64,000 nt of DNA, taken from contig JAKOVF010000073.1 of NCBI GenBank assembly GCA_029782225.1, positions 62,001-126,000 on the forward strand, read 5' to 3'. This DNA is from Chloroflexota bacterium (GTDB lineage Bacteria > Chloroflexota > Anaerolineae > Anaerolineales > Villigracilaceae). The notes below the pieces were generated by a model. The model worked only from the letters and a program-made list of their open reading frames with translations. It did not search any database and was not told the DNA's origin. This document shows, piece after piece, positions 7,039-17,718 of this stretch (positions within the stretch are counted from its first letter, which is position 1; each line of letters begins with the position of its first letter). The translations under genes were made by a program, and so were the position numbers.

Positions 7039-9509
7039 CAAAAGCCCAGCCTTCGTTCATCGTCTGCAGGAGATGGCTGCGTGACCTTTGTGTGTTGATT
7101 TTCCAATCGCACAGCCAGAAATTCATCCATCAGCCTGGAAAGCGCCGGGGGAAGCATGTTCTCCAGAACACGGGATGCTTTTTCCTGCCAGCCATCGGCC
7201 GGCAAGTAATCTGTGGGGTGACTGTCAATGACTTCTTCAATTAGTTGCTTCACCCGGCCACTGTCGGCCCGCGGCAGGGGTTTGATCTGCGTCAGGGTCG
7301 GCGGTTGCCAGCGGCCGTCAATGCGCGCACGAAGCCAGCATTGCAGGGAAGGCAAATCTAGTGTCATGTTTCCGTAGCGTACCGTGGAGCTCAATGTGGC
7401 ACGAATCAAGTCGGCATCTTCAGGATCCGGCGAGAAGAACATCTGTGTGGAGGTGTTGGCAAGCAGAGCCTGCACAACAGGTTCCATGCCTTCCACCTTG
7501 CGCATCATTGATAGCGATTGGGCGAGAACAAACATGCGCGCGCCGAACTTGGCGCCTTCTGCCAGCATGGATTCCAGCCTCATCCCCGAACCGATCTCCT
7601 GGGCTTCATCTACGATGAAATAAAAAGGAATTGGTTTTTCTATCGTCGCTCGGCGATAGGCAGCATCGAAGACGTTATAAAGAACCGATGCAGTCAGCCG
7701 CGCGCCTTCGCGTCCCATCTCTCCGGAAGGAAGGCGCAACACAATCCAGGCGCGTTCCTCTACCCACTTGTTCATGTCCACGAAGCGTTCCTGATGCATG
7801 GCTGAGAACAACCAGGGTGATAGTTCTAACGCCATTACTTTGGAAAGCACCGGGCTGATCACCTCCGTCACCCAGCCCTGGCTCCACTTGTCACCTTCCC
7901 CGGTCTGTCCAAGCAGAGCATCGAGAGCGAGAGCGCCCATACGCTCGCCGGGTGGAAGCAAGGCCATTGCCTTATGTCTCCACTCCTTGTTGAAAGCCAT
8001 GAAGACCACATGCAGCAGCCCCAGCCCATCGGGGTGATGCTGGTTCCAAACATGCGCCAACCGAAATAATCCAAGCAGGGCAGCCTGCATGCGCGGGCCC
8101 CAGTAATCGTCCCAGATGCGGCGGCCGACCTGCACGATGGCATTGCCCGCCCAGGTGAAGTCTCGGACCGCAAGAAGATTTAGTGGGATCACCTGTGGCT
8201 GATCTGGCGTGATGATCCGTAGGCGTTGGACGGCCTTCTTTCGTTGTTCATCAGGCAGCCGCGCGATTGCATCCAGAAAGGCATCCGCCAGGGAAACATG
8301 AGGGTCGGTCAGGAATATGCCTGGCGCATCATCGCCGCGCGCAAGCAATTGCTCCAGCATGGCAAAGACGAAAGATGATTTCCCGGAGCGGCTGCCACCG
8401 GTGGCAAGGCCGTGACCATCCGGATCCACCCCAACAAGTTCACCGGTTGCCACACTCCTGCCAATCTTGAAACCCGCCTCTAACAAGGGCTGAGACGGTG
8501 GCGGCGCTGGCACTTCCTGCCAGACAGCACGATCCAAGAGACCTGAACCTTCTCCCATTTGAAGCGGTGCGATCAAACCAGCCAGTTCAGCTGCAGGCAA
8601 TGGGAAACCATGCTGCTGAATTTCCGGCCATACATCGGCGAGCGCCATCCATGATTGTTCACCTGCAAACAGCGGCAGATCAATCGGGGAAGATAAAGTC
8701 ACTGCAACCTTGAGCAGTGGCTCCTGAATCCGCTTTTCAAGAATCTCTTTTGGGATCGAGCGCCATTCCAGCCAGCTGCGGATGCCGCGAGCTGAAGCGA
8801 TACAGAGGCTTCCACCGGCGAGAACTCCAAGTAGTCCAACAAAGGGCGGTACCCACCCCGCGCTCCAGATACCTCCACTCACGCCGGCAATGAGTAAACC
8901 GAGAACAAGCATGGAACGCAAAAGGTTCAGCTGCCTGCCCCACGGATTCGGAGTGGTGTTCTCAACACCACCTTCTGTCCCGTACGAATAGGCCGAAAGG
9001 TTTCGTAATCTTTCCTGCAGCTGCCCTTCATCTCCGAGCAGCCACAACCTGAGCCTTCCTTCTTTCCCTTCCCGCGCTGCGCTGATCAGGCGGCTGCCAA
9101 TAGCAAGAAGAGGGTCGCTGTCTTTTGCGGAGGCGATGAGGGAGGGCAATCGGCTGGACGAATGGAAGACATGTCCAGAGCCTCGAATATCGGCAGTTCC
9201 AAGCGCGCGCCAGCGCGAATGCTGCCCCGTCATGGCCGACCAGGCTTGCACAACGCCATCTGCTACTTTTGGCGGAAGAAATAATCGAACCCGCAATCCC
9301 TTTGGAGATGCAGCCCACTCCACTACAGCTGGAAACGGCAATTGCCCGATCCAACTCATCACCTGCGCGCGCAGATCATCCAGCGCATGAGGAGCAAACA
9401 ACAATTCCCATCCCTGCCATTGCCCATCACACAGAGGACAATCACTGGGACTGGAAGCGAATTCATAGCCACAATGAATACACATGTACCCGTCCTTCGG
9501 GTAGATCAT
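7038..9509 (-). CDS. VirD4/TraD-like coupling ATPase with N-terminal zinc ribbon
   Basis: 823 residues. The N-terminus has CIHC and CPLC pairs about 15 residues apart, a zinc ribbon. Two membrane helices follow at about 195-245 (LVLGLLIAGVSGGIWSAGWV and the next segment). The C-terminal half is a HerA/FtsK-type ATPase with Walker A GGSRSGKSS, Walker B FYFIVDEAQ and a VLAQSL sensor region. Type IV coupling proteins hand DNA or protein substrates to a secretion channel; the inner-membrane anchor and cytosolic motor fit. It overlaps the small membrane gene by 1 nt and the VirB4-like gene by 4 nt. The zinc ribbon is not usual for VirD4 and echoes the zinc ribbons of the array upstream. Confidence 0.8.
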   Translation of the reverse strand: MIYPKDGYMCIHCGYEFASSPSDCPLCDGQWQGWELLFAPHALDDLRAQVMSWIGQLPFPAVVEWAASPKGLRVRLFLPPKVADGVVQAWSAMTGQHSRWRALGTADIRGSGHVFHSSSRLPSLIASAKDSDPLLAIGSRLISAAREGKEGRLRLWLLGDEGQLQERLRNLSAYSYGTEGGVENTTPNPWGRQLNLLRSMLVLGLLIAGVSGGIWSAGWVPPFVGLLGVLAGGSLCIASARGIRSWLEWRSIPKEILEKRIQEPLLKVAVTLSSPIDLPLFAGEQSWMALADVWPEIQQHGFPLPAAELAGLIAPLQMGEGSGLLDRAVWQEVPAPPPSQPLLEAGFKIGRSVATGELVGVDPDGHGLATGGSRSGKSSFVFAMLEQLLARGDDAPGIFLTDPHVSLADAFLDAIARLPDEQRKKAVQRLRIITPDQPQVIPLNLLAVRDFTWAGNAIVQVGRRIWDDYWGPRMQAALLGLFRLAHVWNQHHPDGLGLLHVVFMAFNKEWRHKAMALLPPGERMGALALDALLGQTGEGDKWSQGWVTEVISPVLSKVMALELSPWLFSAMHQERFVDMNKWVEERAWIVLRLPSGEMGREGARLTASVLYNVFDAAYRRATIEKPIPFYFIVDEAQEIGSGMRLESMLAEGAKFGARMFVLAQSLSMMRKVEGMEPVVQALLANTSTQMFFSPDPEDADLIRATLSSTVRYGNMTLDLPSLQCWLRARIDGRWQPPTLTQIKPLPRADSGRVKQLIEEVIDSHPTDYLPADGWQEKASRVLENMLPPALSRLMDEFLAVRLENQHTKVTQPSPADDERRLGF

Positions 9510-11290
9510 CGCAGCACTCCAGTCGCACCTAGCTGCTTCCAGAATTGAATCCAGACTGGAGGGATCGAGACCAACACTGGGAATAAAGCACCGCGTCCTC
9601 CGGAGGGTGCGGCAAGGAACACGCGCGGCGGGAGCCTGGAGGTTGTTTCCGCGTTCTTCCTGGCTTCACTTTCCGGAATGCCAAGGGAACGATAGAAGGC
9701 AAACGCCTCATCCGGTCCAAGCCTTCCGATAAAGGCCGTGGATGCGAGACTCAAGGAGGTAGGATTCTTCATCAGGTCAGCAGGCAGGTGGGTGATGAGC
9801 GTCACGCCTACACCGCGTTTGCGCGCTCGCCTTCCCAATTCATCCAGGAGATCAGTAAACGGACCGCTTCGCAGCAACCGCCAGCCTTCATCGATGAATA
9901 TATCCATTGGCCGCTTGCCAACAGTGACTGCGTGATACAAAAACCAGGCAAGGACCGAATGCACAATAGCTCGATTCTCTTCGCGCAGCGAGGACAGATC
10001 AAAGTTCCACCACTGGCCCGCAGGAAAATGTGGAGATAGCAATGCTTTGGGTCGATCGAAGAAGCCTTCGAACAATCCACCGCGCATGAAAGGACGAAGC
10101 AATGCAAGCGGCATGGCTCCTTCCGGTGCGTTGATCGTTCCAAGAGTTTCCACGAATTCAGCAATGGACACCGGGCCGGACCGTCTCTCCCAGCGCCGCT
10201 TGACCGCCTCATGCAATGCAGCCTGCACGCCGGGAGATAGGACAGATTCACCGGCGAGAGCAGCGATCAGGAAGCGAGTTGCAAGCAGCAACTCCGCCGG
10301 GTTCTCACCCTGCAAAGGATGAATAAGGCATGTTTCCTTATCCTCTGGAATGCCGGCTGGTACCACCTTTCCTCCAACGGCTTCACACAGCCGGTTATTC
10401 TCCCCCTCGGGATCGATGGAAATCACCGTTCGTCCCTGCAACAAACGCTGCAGCATGATCCAGCGCAGAAGAGTGGTCTTGCCAGCGCCCGGTTCGCCGA
10501 GGATTAGAGTTGTAGCGTGAGGTGGTGGAGGAACTGCTGGATCGAGACCCTTGGTGAAAGAGAAATGCACATCGCGTCCATCACGCGCGTGTGTACCGAT
10601 CCAGACCGAATCGTCAACCGGCAGCACCTGCCTTGAAGGTGCTGGCAACAGGGGCAGTGTTTCTTCCAGAAAGAGTGTTGGCTCATCCAAGCCGGGAAAC
10701 AATTCTCCTCCCGGCTGAAAGTGATGCAGCGCGCGCTCGGCGATGTAGAACAGGCGCTGGGCTGTAAGGCCGCGAGCCCGCAGATTCGATTCAATCACCC
10801 GGCGCGCAGTCTCGGCTTCCTCGAGGCGATTACGCTCCACGAAGAGTGCGCTCATCAGGGCAATCCGAAAGGCTGGCTTCCCAAAGGTCAACTCAGACTC
10901 GGCGGCATCCATCGCATGATCGGCAGAACGTTCCGCCATCGAGGGGCGGCGGCCGGTCTTTTCCGCCAAAGCCATCATGAAGCCTTCGAAGAAGGTGCGG
11001 CGTGCTCGCAAGGAACCACGCAGAACATCCGGAGGTTCTCGGCGTAAAGCGAGTGAGTAGATGACAGGTAAGCTGGGATAAAAGACATCCGCAGTGAGCC
11101 GTGACCACGGACGGTCTGCCATCCCGGGCACACCACTGCCGCGCGCAGATAGGGGAAGCAGATATCCGCCGGGAAAGAGCAAATGATCTTCCAATAATTC
11201 AACAGCTTCGGAGGCAATGGAGGCAGCGAATTGGTCTTGCGGTTCAGGCATGGGCCGTATAATAAAGAAAGACACGGACGGGTCATCCAT
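9506..11290 (-). CDS. VirB4/TraC-like conjugation ATPase
   Basis: 594 residues. Walker A GEPGAGKTT lies near the middle and Walker B MDIFIDEGWRLL in the last third, followed by RARKRGVGVTLITH, the usual arrangement of VirB4/CagE/TrbE ATPases, which energise channel or pilus assembly at the inner membrane. The protein is shorter than the roughly 800 residues of VirB4, mainly on the N-terminal side. The start may be ATG 11290 or the internal MPEPQDQ start at 11251. The stop overlaps the coupling-protein start by 4 nt (ATGA). Confidence 0.8.
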   Translation of the reverse strand: MDDPSVSFFIIRPMPEPQDQFAASIASEAVELLEDHLLFPGGYLLPLSARGSGVPGMADRPWSRLTADVFYPSLPVIYSLALRREPPDVLRGSLRARRTFFEGFMMALAEKTGRRPSMAERSADHAMDAAESELTFGKPAFRIALMSALFVERNRLEEAETARRVIESNLRARGLTAQRLFYIAERALHHFQPGGELFPGLDEPTLFLEETLPLLPAPSRQVLPVDDSVWIGTHARDGRDVHFSFTKGLDPAVPPPPHATTLILGEPGAGKTTLLRWIMLQRLLQGRTVISIDPEGENNRLCEAVGGKVVPAGIPEDKETCLIHPLQGENPAELLLATRFLIAALAGESVLSPGVQAALHEAVKRRWERRSGPVSIAEFVETLGTINAPEGAMPLALLRPFMRGGLFEGFFDRPKALLSPHFPAGQWWNFDLSSLREENRAIVHSVLAWFLYHAVTVGKRPMDIFIDEGWRLLRSGPFTDLLDELGRRARKRGVGVTLITHLPADLMKNPTSLSLASTAFIGRLGPDEAFAFYRSLGIPESEARKNAETTSRLPPRVFLAAPSGGRGALFPVLVSIPPVWIQFWKQLGATGVLR

Positions 11291-11357
11291 CCGTGTCGCT
11301 ACCGAAGCGCACCAAGGTTAGTTATTTGATTTATTACAGCGCGTGCAAATCCAACAG

Positions 11358-13581
11358 TTACTCAGTTACGCCCCAAAGCTGGATGCTTCCATCCTTGCTG
11401 CCTGTTACGAGAGCCTGCCATCGGGGCTGAATTTCAGCGATGTTAGACACGTCTGATGACATTCATCTGCCGTAATCACTTGTTTGTTTTGTATGTCCCA
11501 CAGGCGGATCACGCTATCACCACCGGAAGAGGCTAAAAGCCACGGATCAGATGGTGAAAATGCCAAGCTTCTTATTGGTATATTGTCAATACGAAAAATC
11601 TCTGCCCCTGTTGATAGATCCCAAACAACCATCGCTCCAGGATATCCTCCCCCTGCGGCAAGTAGGGTTCCGTTCGCGTTGAACGAAATATCATCAAGCC
11701 TGGGAGAATCAGTTCCTCCGATTTCTTGTACGATCTGCCCAGATTCCGTATCGTAGAGTGCTACCGCGGGGGCACCCTCCTTTGCGAATGCCAAAAGAGA
11801 ATGATCTAGACTGGCAGCTAATGGTTAGGATGAACCGGGGAAGTCGATGATTATTTTGCCTTCCGAGACGCTCTCCAACGCAACTACAGGATCATCAAAT
11901 GCTGAGGCCAAAATCTCTCCGCCTTGGAGAAAATCAATAGCTGTAGCCATTCCCCTACCACCTTTAAACTGACCTATGATGCTGCCCGTCTCCAGATCCC
12001 ATAAATTAATAAGCCCATCTCCCCGGTCAACCGCAATGTTCTTTCCATTTGGGCTAAAGGCTAGAAGCCCACTGCTGCCTCCCGGTAATTCCGTCTGCAG
12101 AATCCCACTAGGTACTCGCCATAAATCTACCTTCTCCCAATGACCTGCGCCGAGCAGCGTGCTATCTGGGCTAAAATCTAGATCGCCCATTTTTCTATAG
12201 CCGGATCTTAACGTCTTGATTTCTTTTCGATCTGATACGCTCAGAAATCGAATAAGCCCATCCATGCCGCCGGAAATGACCATGTCTGGACTTTCCTTCA
12301 ATTCGAGAGCATATATGGGATCATCTGATGTTTTTACATGCCAGATTAGCTGATCAGTTTCAAGGCTAAATAAGCCGATATTACTATCATCATTAAAGAC
12401 AATTTCTTTGCCATCCCCTGCAAAATCCATATGATCCACGGTCTCAACCTGCAACTGTTGGGCGGATATATGCTTAATTACAGATTCGGAATTTGGATCC
12501 CAAACATAAATCCCGTTGTCCCTGGTTGCGATCGCGAGAGACTTGGCATCAGCACTAAATTTGACTTGGCCTACTTGCCCCTCAACCCCATTGACAGTCC
12601 ACAGAACCTCGCCGGTAGCACCGTTGAGGATAGTGATGGGGGCTGATCCCACAGCAATGTACTGACCATCAACACTGCAGTCTACGTCTGATATTGGGTT
12701 TGAAGGTGGAAAGGAAAATCGTTTTTCCCCGCTTGCAGCGTCAAAGGCGTCAACTGAAGTAGCAAAGTATGGGGATTCGAGGGATCCAATAACATATTGA
12801 CCGTCCAGAGCAAAAGCAGCGATCAGGTCATAGTCGGCGCTGCTGGGATCATAAAAAGGGGATGAGGAAAGATATTGAATATCCGTCCTCAGCGCGCCAC
12901 TGTCAGCATCATGAACAACAAGCCTTCCATCGCTCAAGCCCGCAACCAAACGCGAACCGTCTGGACTGTATGACACGCTTGCAACCTTAGCATGCTCTTC
13001 GATATACAGAATCTCCCTGGAAGATTGCATGTCAATAACCGAGATGCCAGTTGTCGTTCCTACTGCAATTTGATTCCCCTTGGGGGATTCGGAGATAGCC
13101 CGCGGAATGCCTCTACCAAGTCGTCCAATTGAACTCAGTGCAGATGCATTGGATGTACTCAATTCCGCTAGCTCTAGAGTCGATAGAGGCGTTAACCATG
13201 CGCCAGCATATTCTTCTGCCGTACTACCTCCAGTCGCCGCGCTGGGTGCTGCTACCGCACTGGTCTCTGGTTGCGGTGTTCCAGATCCATCATGGGGGCG
13301 TGTGTATATCGCTATGGTCAAGATTGTTATTGAAATGAGTATCACAGATAGAATGAGTATCTGTTCGGGATGTCGCCTCATTTCCAAAAGCACTTTTGAA
13401 CTCGCCGGACTCGATGAATTGGCTGCACTGACTGGCGTGCCGCAGTTTGGACACACTTTCCAAGACGTCTCAATCTCGGTGCCACACTGGATGCAAAAGC
13501 TGGACGCGCGTAATTCATGACCCGTGGTTGGGCAAAATGGATGCCGTCGGGATGCTCCTGGTCACAATACGGGCAGCGCAT
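11358..13581 (-). pseudogene. Zinc-ribbon/WD40 membrane protein gene with three lesions
   Basis: Read through its defects, the gene encodes two zinc ribbons (MRCPYC..., CIQCGTEIETSWKVCPNCG), one membrane helix, and a long WD40-type propeller with SPDG and LWD motifs ending LWGVTE. Lesion 1: one T missing in a T-run (13534-13537, plus-strand A4) in the first ribbon. Lesion 2: an in-frame TAA at 11825-11827, with both sides in the same frame. Lesion 3: a CT duplication at about 11409-11413 that shifts the last repeat. The start at ATG 13581 is set by GGAGG at 13587-13591. Three independent lesions make loss of function likely, but the intervening frame is well preserved, so decay is recent. Confidence 0.75.
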
Positions 13582-13716
13582 GAAAGCCTCCAATCTCTTA
13601 TTGCAAATGTTGATATAAGAGATAACAGAATATTTGAATCAATAATTTCAGGTCTCTTTCAAAGAGGAAAGTCCTTGATTTAGTTAACCGTCAAAGGTGA
13701 AGTTAGGCTATGGAAT

Positions 13717-16700
13717 TCATCTGCGAGGAGTTCCGCATCGCGGACAAAAGCGCCCTTCCGGGGGAAGTGTTGTTCCGCAATGCCGGCAATATTTTTCAGT
13801 GGTGCCCGCCTGATCTTCAAACCTCGTAATAGAAGATGCCTTCTTCCTTTTCAAATAGCTGCGCGCAGTCACTCCAAGGATTATGAGCATCAATGCTCCT
13901 AGAATTAAGATGACATAGTGATACCATGTCATCGCGAGAGCGGGGGGATCATCATAAACATTGATAGTAACCTGGTTTGATCCAGTTTGACCATCGCTGT
14001 CCGTTGCGGTAAGTGTAATCTTATGTTGCCCCAGCGATAGTGTTGCGAGAACGCTGGAACCAGTTCCCAGTGAACCATCAATGCTTGATGACCAGGATAA
14101 GGAATTAGCTTCCAATAAACCATCCTCAGCATCATAACTATATCCACTCAGCAGGAGAGGTGCTCCAACAACATTGATTTCATTATTGCCTTGAGAGACA
14201 ATGGTCGTCTGAGGTGCTTTGCTTCCGACAGTAAATACCGTATCCGATTCATCCGTGGTCGTATTAACCCCATCTGATACTTCTACACGCACCCGCGCTC
14301 CACTTGATCCGGGCAATTCACTTGCATCAATGGTTAACTGCGTATTAGATATGTCAATACCAAGGGGTAACCACTGAAGACCGTCTGGGCTGTAGTAAAC
14401 GTTGAACGCCAGCGAATCGCCATCAGAATCACTTGTGTTCCAAGTGATAGTATACATATTTGTAGCATTCCAGCTCTCTCCTCCATTTGGATATATAACT
14501 GACACAGTTGGAGAATGTGCGCTGACTTCTCGTGAAGTTAATTCTATTGTCCCTTTCATTAGCGTGATTCGAGCGACATTCGTTGAATAGGGAAGCATAA
14601 AACTAAATCCCTCTGCGCCACTCGCTTCCCCTGTCTCATAATTCCGGAAATCTAGATCAAAGCAGTATTGAGTCAGTGCGTGATGGGCTACATCCTGTGT
14701 TTCAATGCAATATGTTGTTCCTGGAGGGGGATTCTGTTCCTGTGTATTTGTTGTGTTTATCCATATGGGATCGAAAGCAGCTGTATTGTCGTTGAAGATT
14801 ACGCCACTGACAGCGAGATAGGGTTGATTCGCTTCAAAGTAGGCGTTCAAAATATTTGTCACACTTCGATAACGAGAATCAGCTTGTTTTTCTATAACTA
14901 GATAGGACATAATTTTCGGTAACCTACTTAGTTTATATATCGATTCGGATGTGGTAGCCGATGAGTGCTGGTCGATTTTTAGTTCTTCTAAGATTTGTTT
15001 ATATGTCCATGGGGAAGTCCACACGTTATCCTTTGCCAACTGGCCGCAGTAAGACATATAATCATATGTGGCGCTGGGATCTTTTAATGCGCTGTTATCC
15101 GAGAATAGCCTCCATGCCAAACCATAACCATCCAACCCCCATACTGTTTGATCAGGAAATATTTTTGCAGAAGGATATGGCCAATCTGTCCCCGGATCCA
15201 CACCGCCACATACACCTTTATTGGTATGTCGCCTCCCAAGCAAATGTCCAACTTCGTGAGCAAAAATAAATCCGTCTTCAGATTGATGATCTCTTCCAAA
15301 AGCGACATGTCCTACTGGGTCTGATTCGCCGAAAATAGACGCAGGGTCAGCATCGGCAATGTCCGATTCAGCCGGCAACCAACCAAATAGGAAATCTCCA
15401 TAGGGGTTCCTGTAAAGATGATTTAGTATAGCCTTCAAATTCTCGACTATGCAATCATGGTACAAACGTGGAGCTGGAATCTCTTTCACTGAACAATACC
15501 AAGGTTTTTTCCATTCCAGAGTCGGCAACAATATATATGGATAATTGATCTTAGGGGTGGGATAAAGTTTTTGGGCCAACCAATATGCAGCCTTGATCCT
15601 GTCACGGTCGGGCTCCTGGCCTCTTTCTCTTATAGGAACATAAGAAATATTTAGACTGCGGGTAGGAATAGACGTTACTTGCTTGACTATCGATGTACCT
15701 TCGACTTGCACTGTAAGTGTTGGATTCCCCACTGTCCAATCTAATGGAAGCGTAAAATTCAATGTTGCACCTAGATCGCCGCGTTGACTTTGCCAAGTTG
15801 CGACGTTCTTCACATAGACTTCATTGGGCGCGCTAACACTTTCTCCATTGGGACCATGGATGATACCAGTCACTTTTCCTGTGGGGCAGTTACTGTCACA
15901 ATCCAAATAAACCCTAACGAATGTTAGTTTTCCTTGAACCAGGGGAACAAGTGGGAATTGATCAGGTTCTTTCTCATCTTGAATTGCTTGGGTAAGCTCA
16001 ATATGAGAAACAGTAAGTTGAGCAGGTAGAGCAGTATAATCTTGAGCTACTTGATCAGACTGAACGTTGTCATAGGTCCGACTTGCTGGATCAAATGTGA
16101 ATCCTAACTTCGAAGGCGTGACTATACCAGACCATCCATACGATACTGTAAAGGAGTAGTTACCGCTGCTGTCGGCCAGAACGGGTTTTTGAACGCCATC
16201 CACGTAGCTAAGCGTTACTCCATCCGTCCCGGCATTTCCAGCAATTGTCAAGGAAACAGGCGAGTTCCCACTAGATAGCTTCGTAACAAATGCATCTTTC
16301 ATTCCTGCCAACTCATTTATAGATTCGCCCCAACTAGAATCACTGGAACCGGTAGTATAAAGGTTTCCACGTCCATCGGCTGCGATGCCAAGGCTCCAGT
16401 CATCACCGGTCCCACCCAGGAAAGTGTTCCAGACCACAGCACCGCTACTATCTAGCTGGGCGACAAAGGCATCATCATACCCACCGGCAAATGGCTTCAA
16501 TGGATCTCCCCAGCTGCTCTCACTGGAACCCGCAATGTAGATATACCCGCTGCTGTCAGCCGCAATGCCATAGCCACTATCGTTACCGCTCCCCCCCAGC
16601 AAGGTATTCCAGAGAGTATCGCCCGTACTACTGTTCAACCGAGCCACCAGCACATCGCTAATGCCTGGACTACCGTCTGGACTCCAGCCCACCACGTAGA

Positions 16701-17661
16701 CATTAGAACTCCCATCTAGTGCAATGCCCTGGCCGAAATCTCCATAACTGCGTCCCAGGAATGTATTCCACATAAGATCGCCATTGCTGTCCAACTTGGC
16801 CACGAATATGTCACGAAGGCCTATATGGGAATTCACTGGTGTTCCCCATGTAAAAGGGCTTTCGCCTGTAACATAGACATTTCCATCTCCATCAACGGCT
16901 ATACCGCGGCCGACATCACCGTCATCGCCACCGTCATCTCCCCCCAGAAATGTGTGCCAGACGAGTGCACCGTTACTATCCAGCTTTGCAACAAATATGT
17001 CCGTGACTCCCGCAAAAGCATCTACTGGCTTTCCCCAGCTTCCCACACTCATGCCGGTGATATAAGTGTTGCCACCCCCATCAACTGCGATCCCATAGCC
17101 AATATCATTATCACCCCCTCCCAGGAAAGTGTTCCAGAGGACAGCGCCGTCGCTGTTCAATTTGGTGACAAAAGCATCGCCTCCTCCCACATATGCTCCG
17201 CCCACATATGAATTCACTGGTCTGCCCCAGGTATCACCAGCGAAGCCGGTAAGATGAATATTTCCGCTCCCGTCCACTGCGATTGCTTCTGCATGGTCCC
17301 ACCCAGTTCCCCCAATAAATGTGTTCCAGACAAGAGCACCATTGTCATCCAATTTGGCAGCGAACCCATCAGCATTGAAACCGCCCGAGAAAGGTTTCAC
17401 AGGATTCCCCCAATCGTATTTGGTTAAGCCGGCCACGTAGATATTTCCACTAGTGTCGACCACAATGCCACGCCCATCATCTTCACCGATTCCACCCAAG
17501 AAGGTATTCCATGCGAGAGAGCCGTCACTTGCCTGAGGACTCATGTTTGAGGGGGCGTAGGACCTGAGTGGTTCTCGCTGTGCGGCCTGGGCTGAGCTGA
17601 GCCCCCACAAAGAGAGGCTCAGTATGAGACTCAAAGCCGGGAATCTTTTTGCCGCATACAT
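13717..17661 (-). CDS. Secreted SBBP-propeller metalloprotease with C-terminal membrane anchor and zinc ribbon
   Basis: 1314 residues. A signal peptide (1-27) leads into about eight SBBP-type beta-propeller repeats (WNTFLGG...GIAVDGxGNVYVTG) to about residue 470, and a beta domain. A metzincin-like zinc protease domain follows, with HEVGHLLGRRH at about 804-814 (HExxHxxGxxH). PKD/cadherin-like repeats, one membrane helix (WYHYVILILGALMLIILGV) and a final zinc ribbon (CRHCGTT..., CPRCGTPRR) close the protein. The protease and propeller would lie outside, the ribbon inside. It sits between two N-terminal zinc-ribbon genes of the array and is not damaged. Substrate is unknown. Confidence 0.8.
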   Translation of the reverse strand: MYAAKRFPALSLILSLSLWGLSSAQAAQREPLRSYAPSNMSPQASDGSLAWNTFLGGIGEDDGRGIVVDTSGNIYVAGLTKYDWGNPVKPFSGGFNADGFAAKLDDNGALVWNTFIGGTGWDHAEAIAVDGSGNIHLTGFAGDTWGRPVNSYVGGAYVGGGDAFVTKLNSDGAVLWNTFLGGGDNDIGYGIAVDGGGNTYITGMSVGSWGKPVDAFAGVTDIFVAKLDSNGALVWHTFLGGDDGGDDGDVGRGIAVDGDGNVYVTGESPFTWGTPVNSHIGLRDIFVAKLDSNGDLMWNTFLGRSYGDFGQGIALDGSSNVYVVGWSPDGSPGISDVLVARLNSSTGDTLWNTLLGGSGNDSGYGIAADSSGYIYIAGSSESSWGDPLKPFAGGYDDAFVAQLDSSGAVVWNTFLGGTGDDWSLGIAADGRGNLYTTGSSDSSWGESINELAGMKDAFVTKLSSGNSPVSLTIAGNAGTDGVTLSYVDGVQKPVLADSSGNYSFTVSYGWSGIVTPSKLGFTFDPASRTYDNVQSDQVAQDYTALPAQLTVSHIELTQAIQDEKEPDQFPLVPLVQGKLTFVRVYLDCDSNCPTGKVTGIIHGPNGESVSAPNEVYVKNVATWQSQRGDLGATLNFTLPLDWTVGNPTLTVQVEGTSIVKQVTSIPTRSLNISYVPIRERGQEPDRDRIKAAYWLAQKLYPTPKINYPYILLPTLEWKKPWYCSVKEIPAPRLYHDCIVENLKAILNHLYRNPYGDFLFGWLPAESDIADADPASIFGESDPVGHVAFGRDHQSEDGFIFAHEVGHLLGRRHTNKGVCGGVDPGTDWPYPSAKIFPDQTVWGLDGYGLAWRLFSDNSALKDPSATYDYMSYCGQLAKDNVWTSPWTYKQILEELKIDQHSSATTSESIYKLSRLPKIMSYLVIEKQADSRYRSVTNILNAYFEANQPYLAVSGVIFNDNTAAFDPIWINTTNTQEQNPPPGTTYCIETQDVAHHALTQYCFDLDFRNYETGEASGAEGFSFMLPYSTNVARITLMKGTIELTSREVSAHSPTVSVIYPNGGESWNATNMYTITWNTSDSDGDSLAFNVYYSPDGLQWLPLGIDISNTQLTIDASELPGSSGARVRVEVSDGVNTTTDESDTVFTVGSKAPQTTIVSQGNNEINVVGAPLLLSGYSYDAEDGLLEANSLSWSSSIDGSLGTGSSVLATLSLGQHKITLTATDSDGQTGSNQVTINVYDDPPALAMTWYHYVILILGALMLIILGVTARSYLKRKKASSITRFEDQAGTTEKYCRHCGTTLPPEGRFCPRCGTPRR

Positions 17662-17718
17662 TCGTTCCTCCCGCGTGTTAAACCGTCAGATCATTTAGCA
17701 GTTTTGCCGATAGAAAAG

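Noticed and set aside
15000-17500. Long open frames on the plus strand opposite the metalloprotease
   Set aside because: They mirror the repetitive codons of the SBBP propeller and have no ribosome-binding sites or recognisable products.
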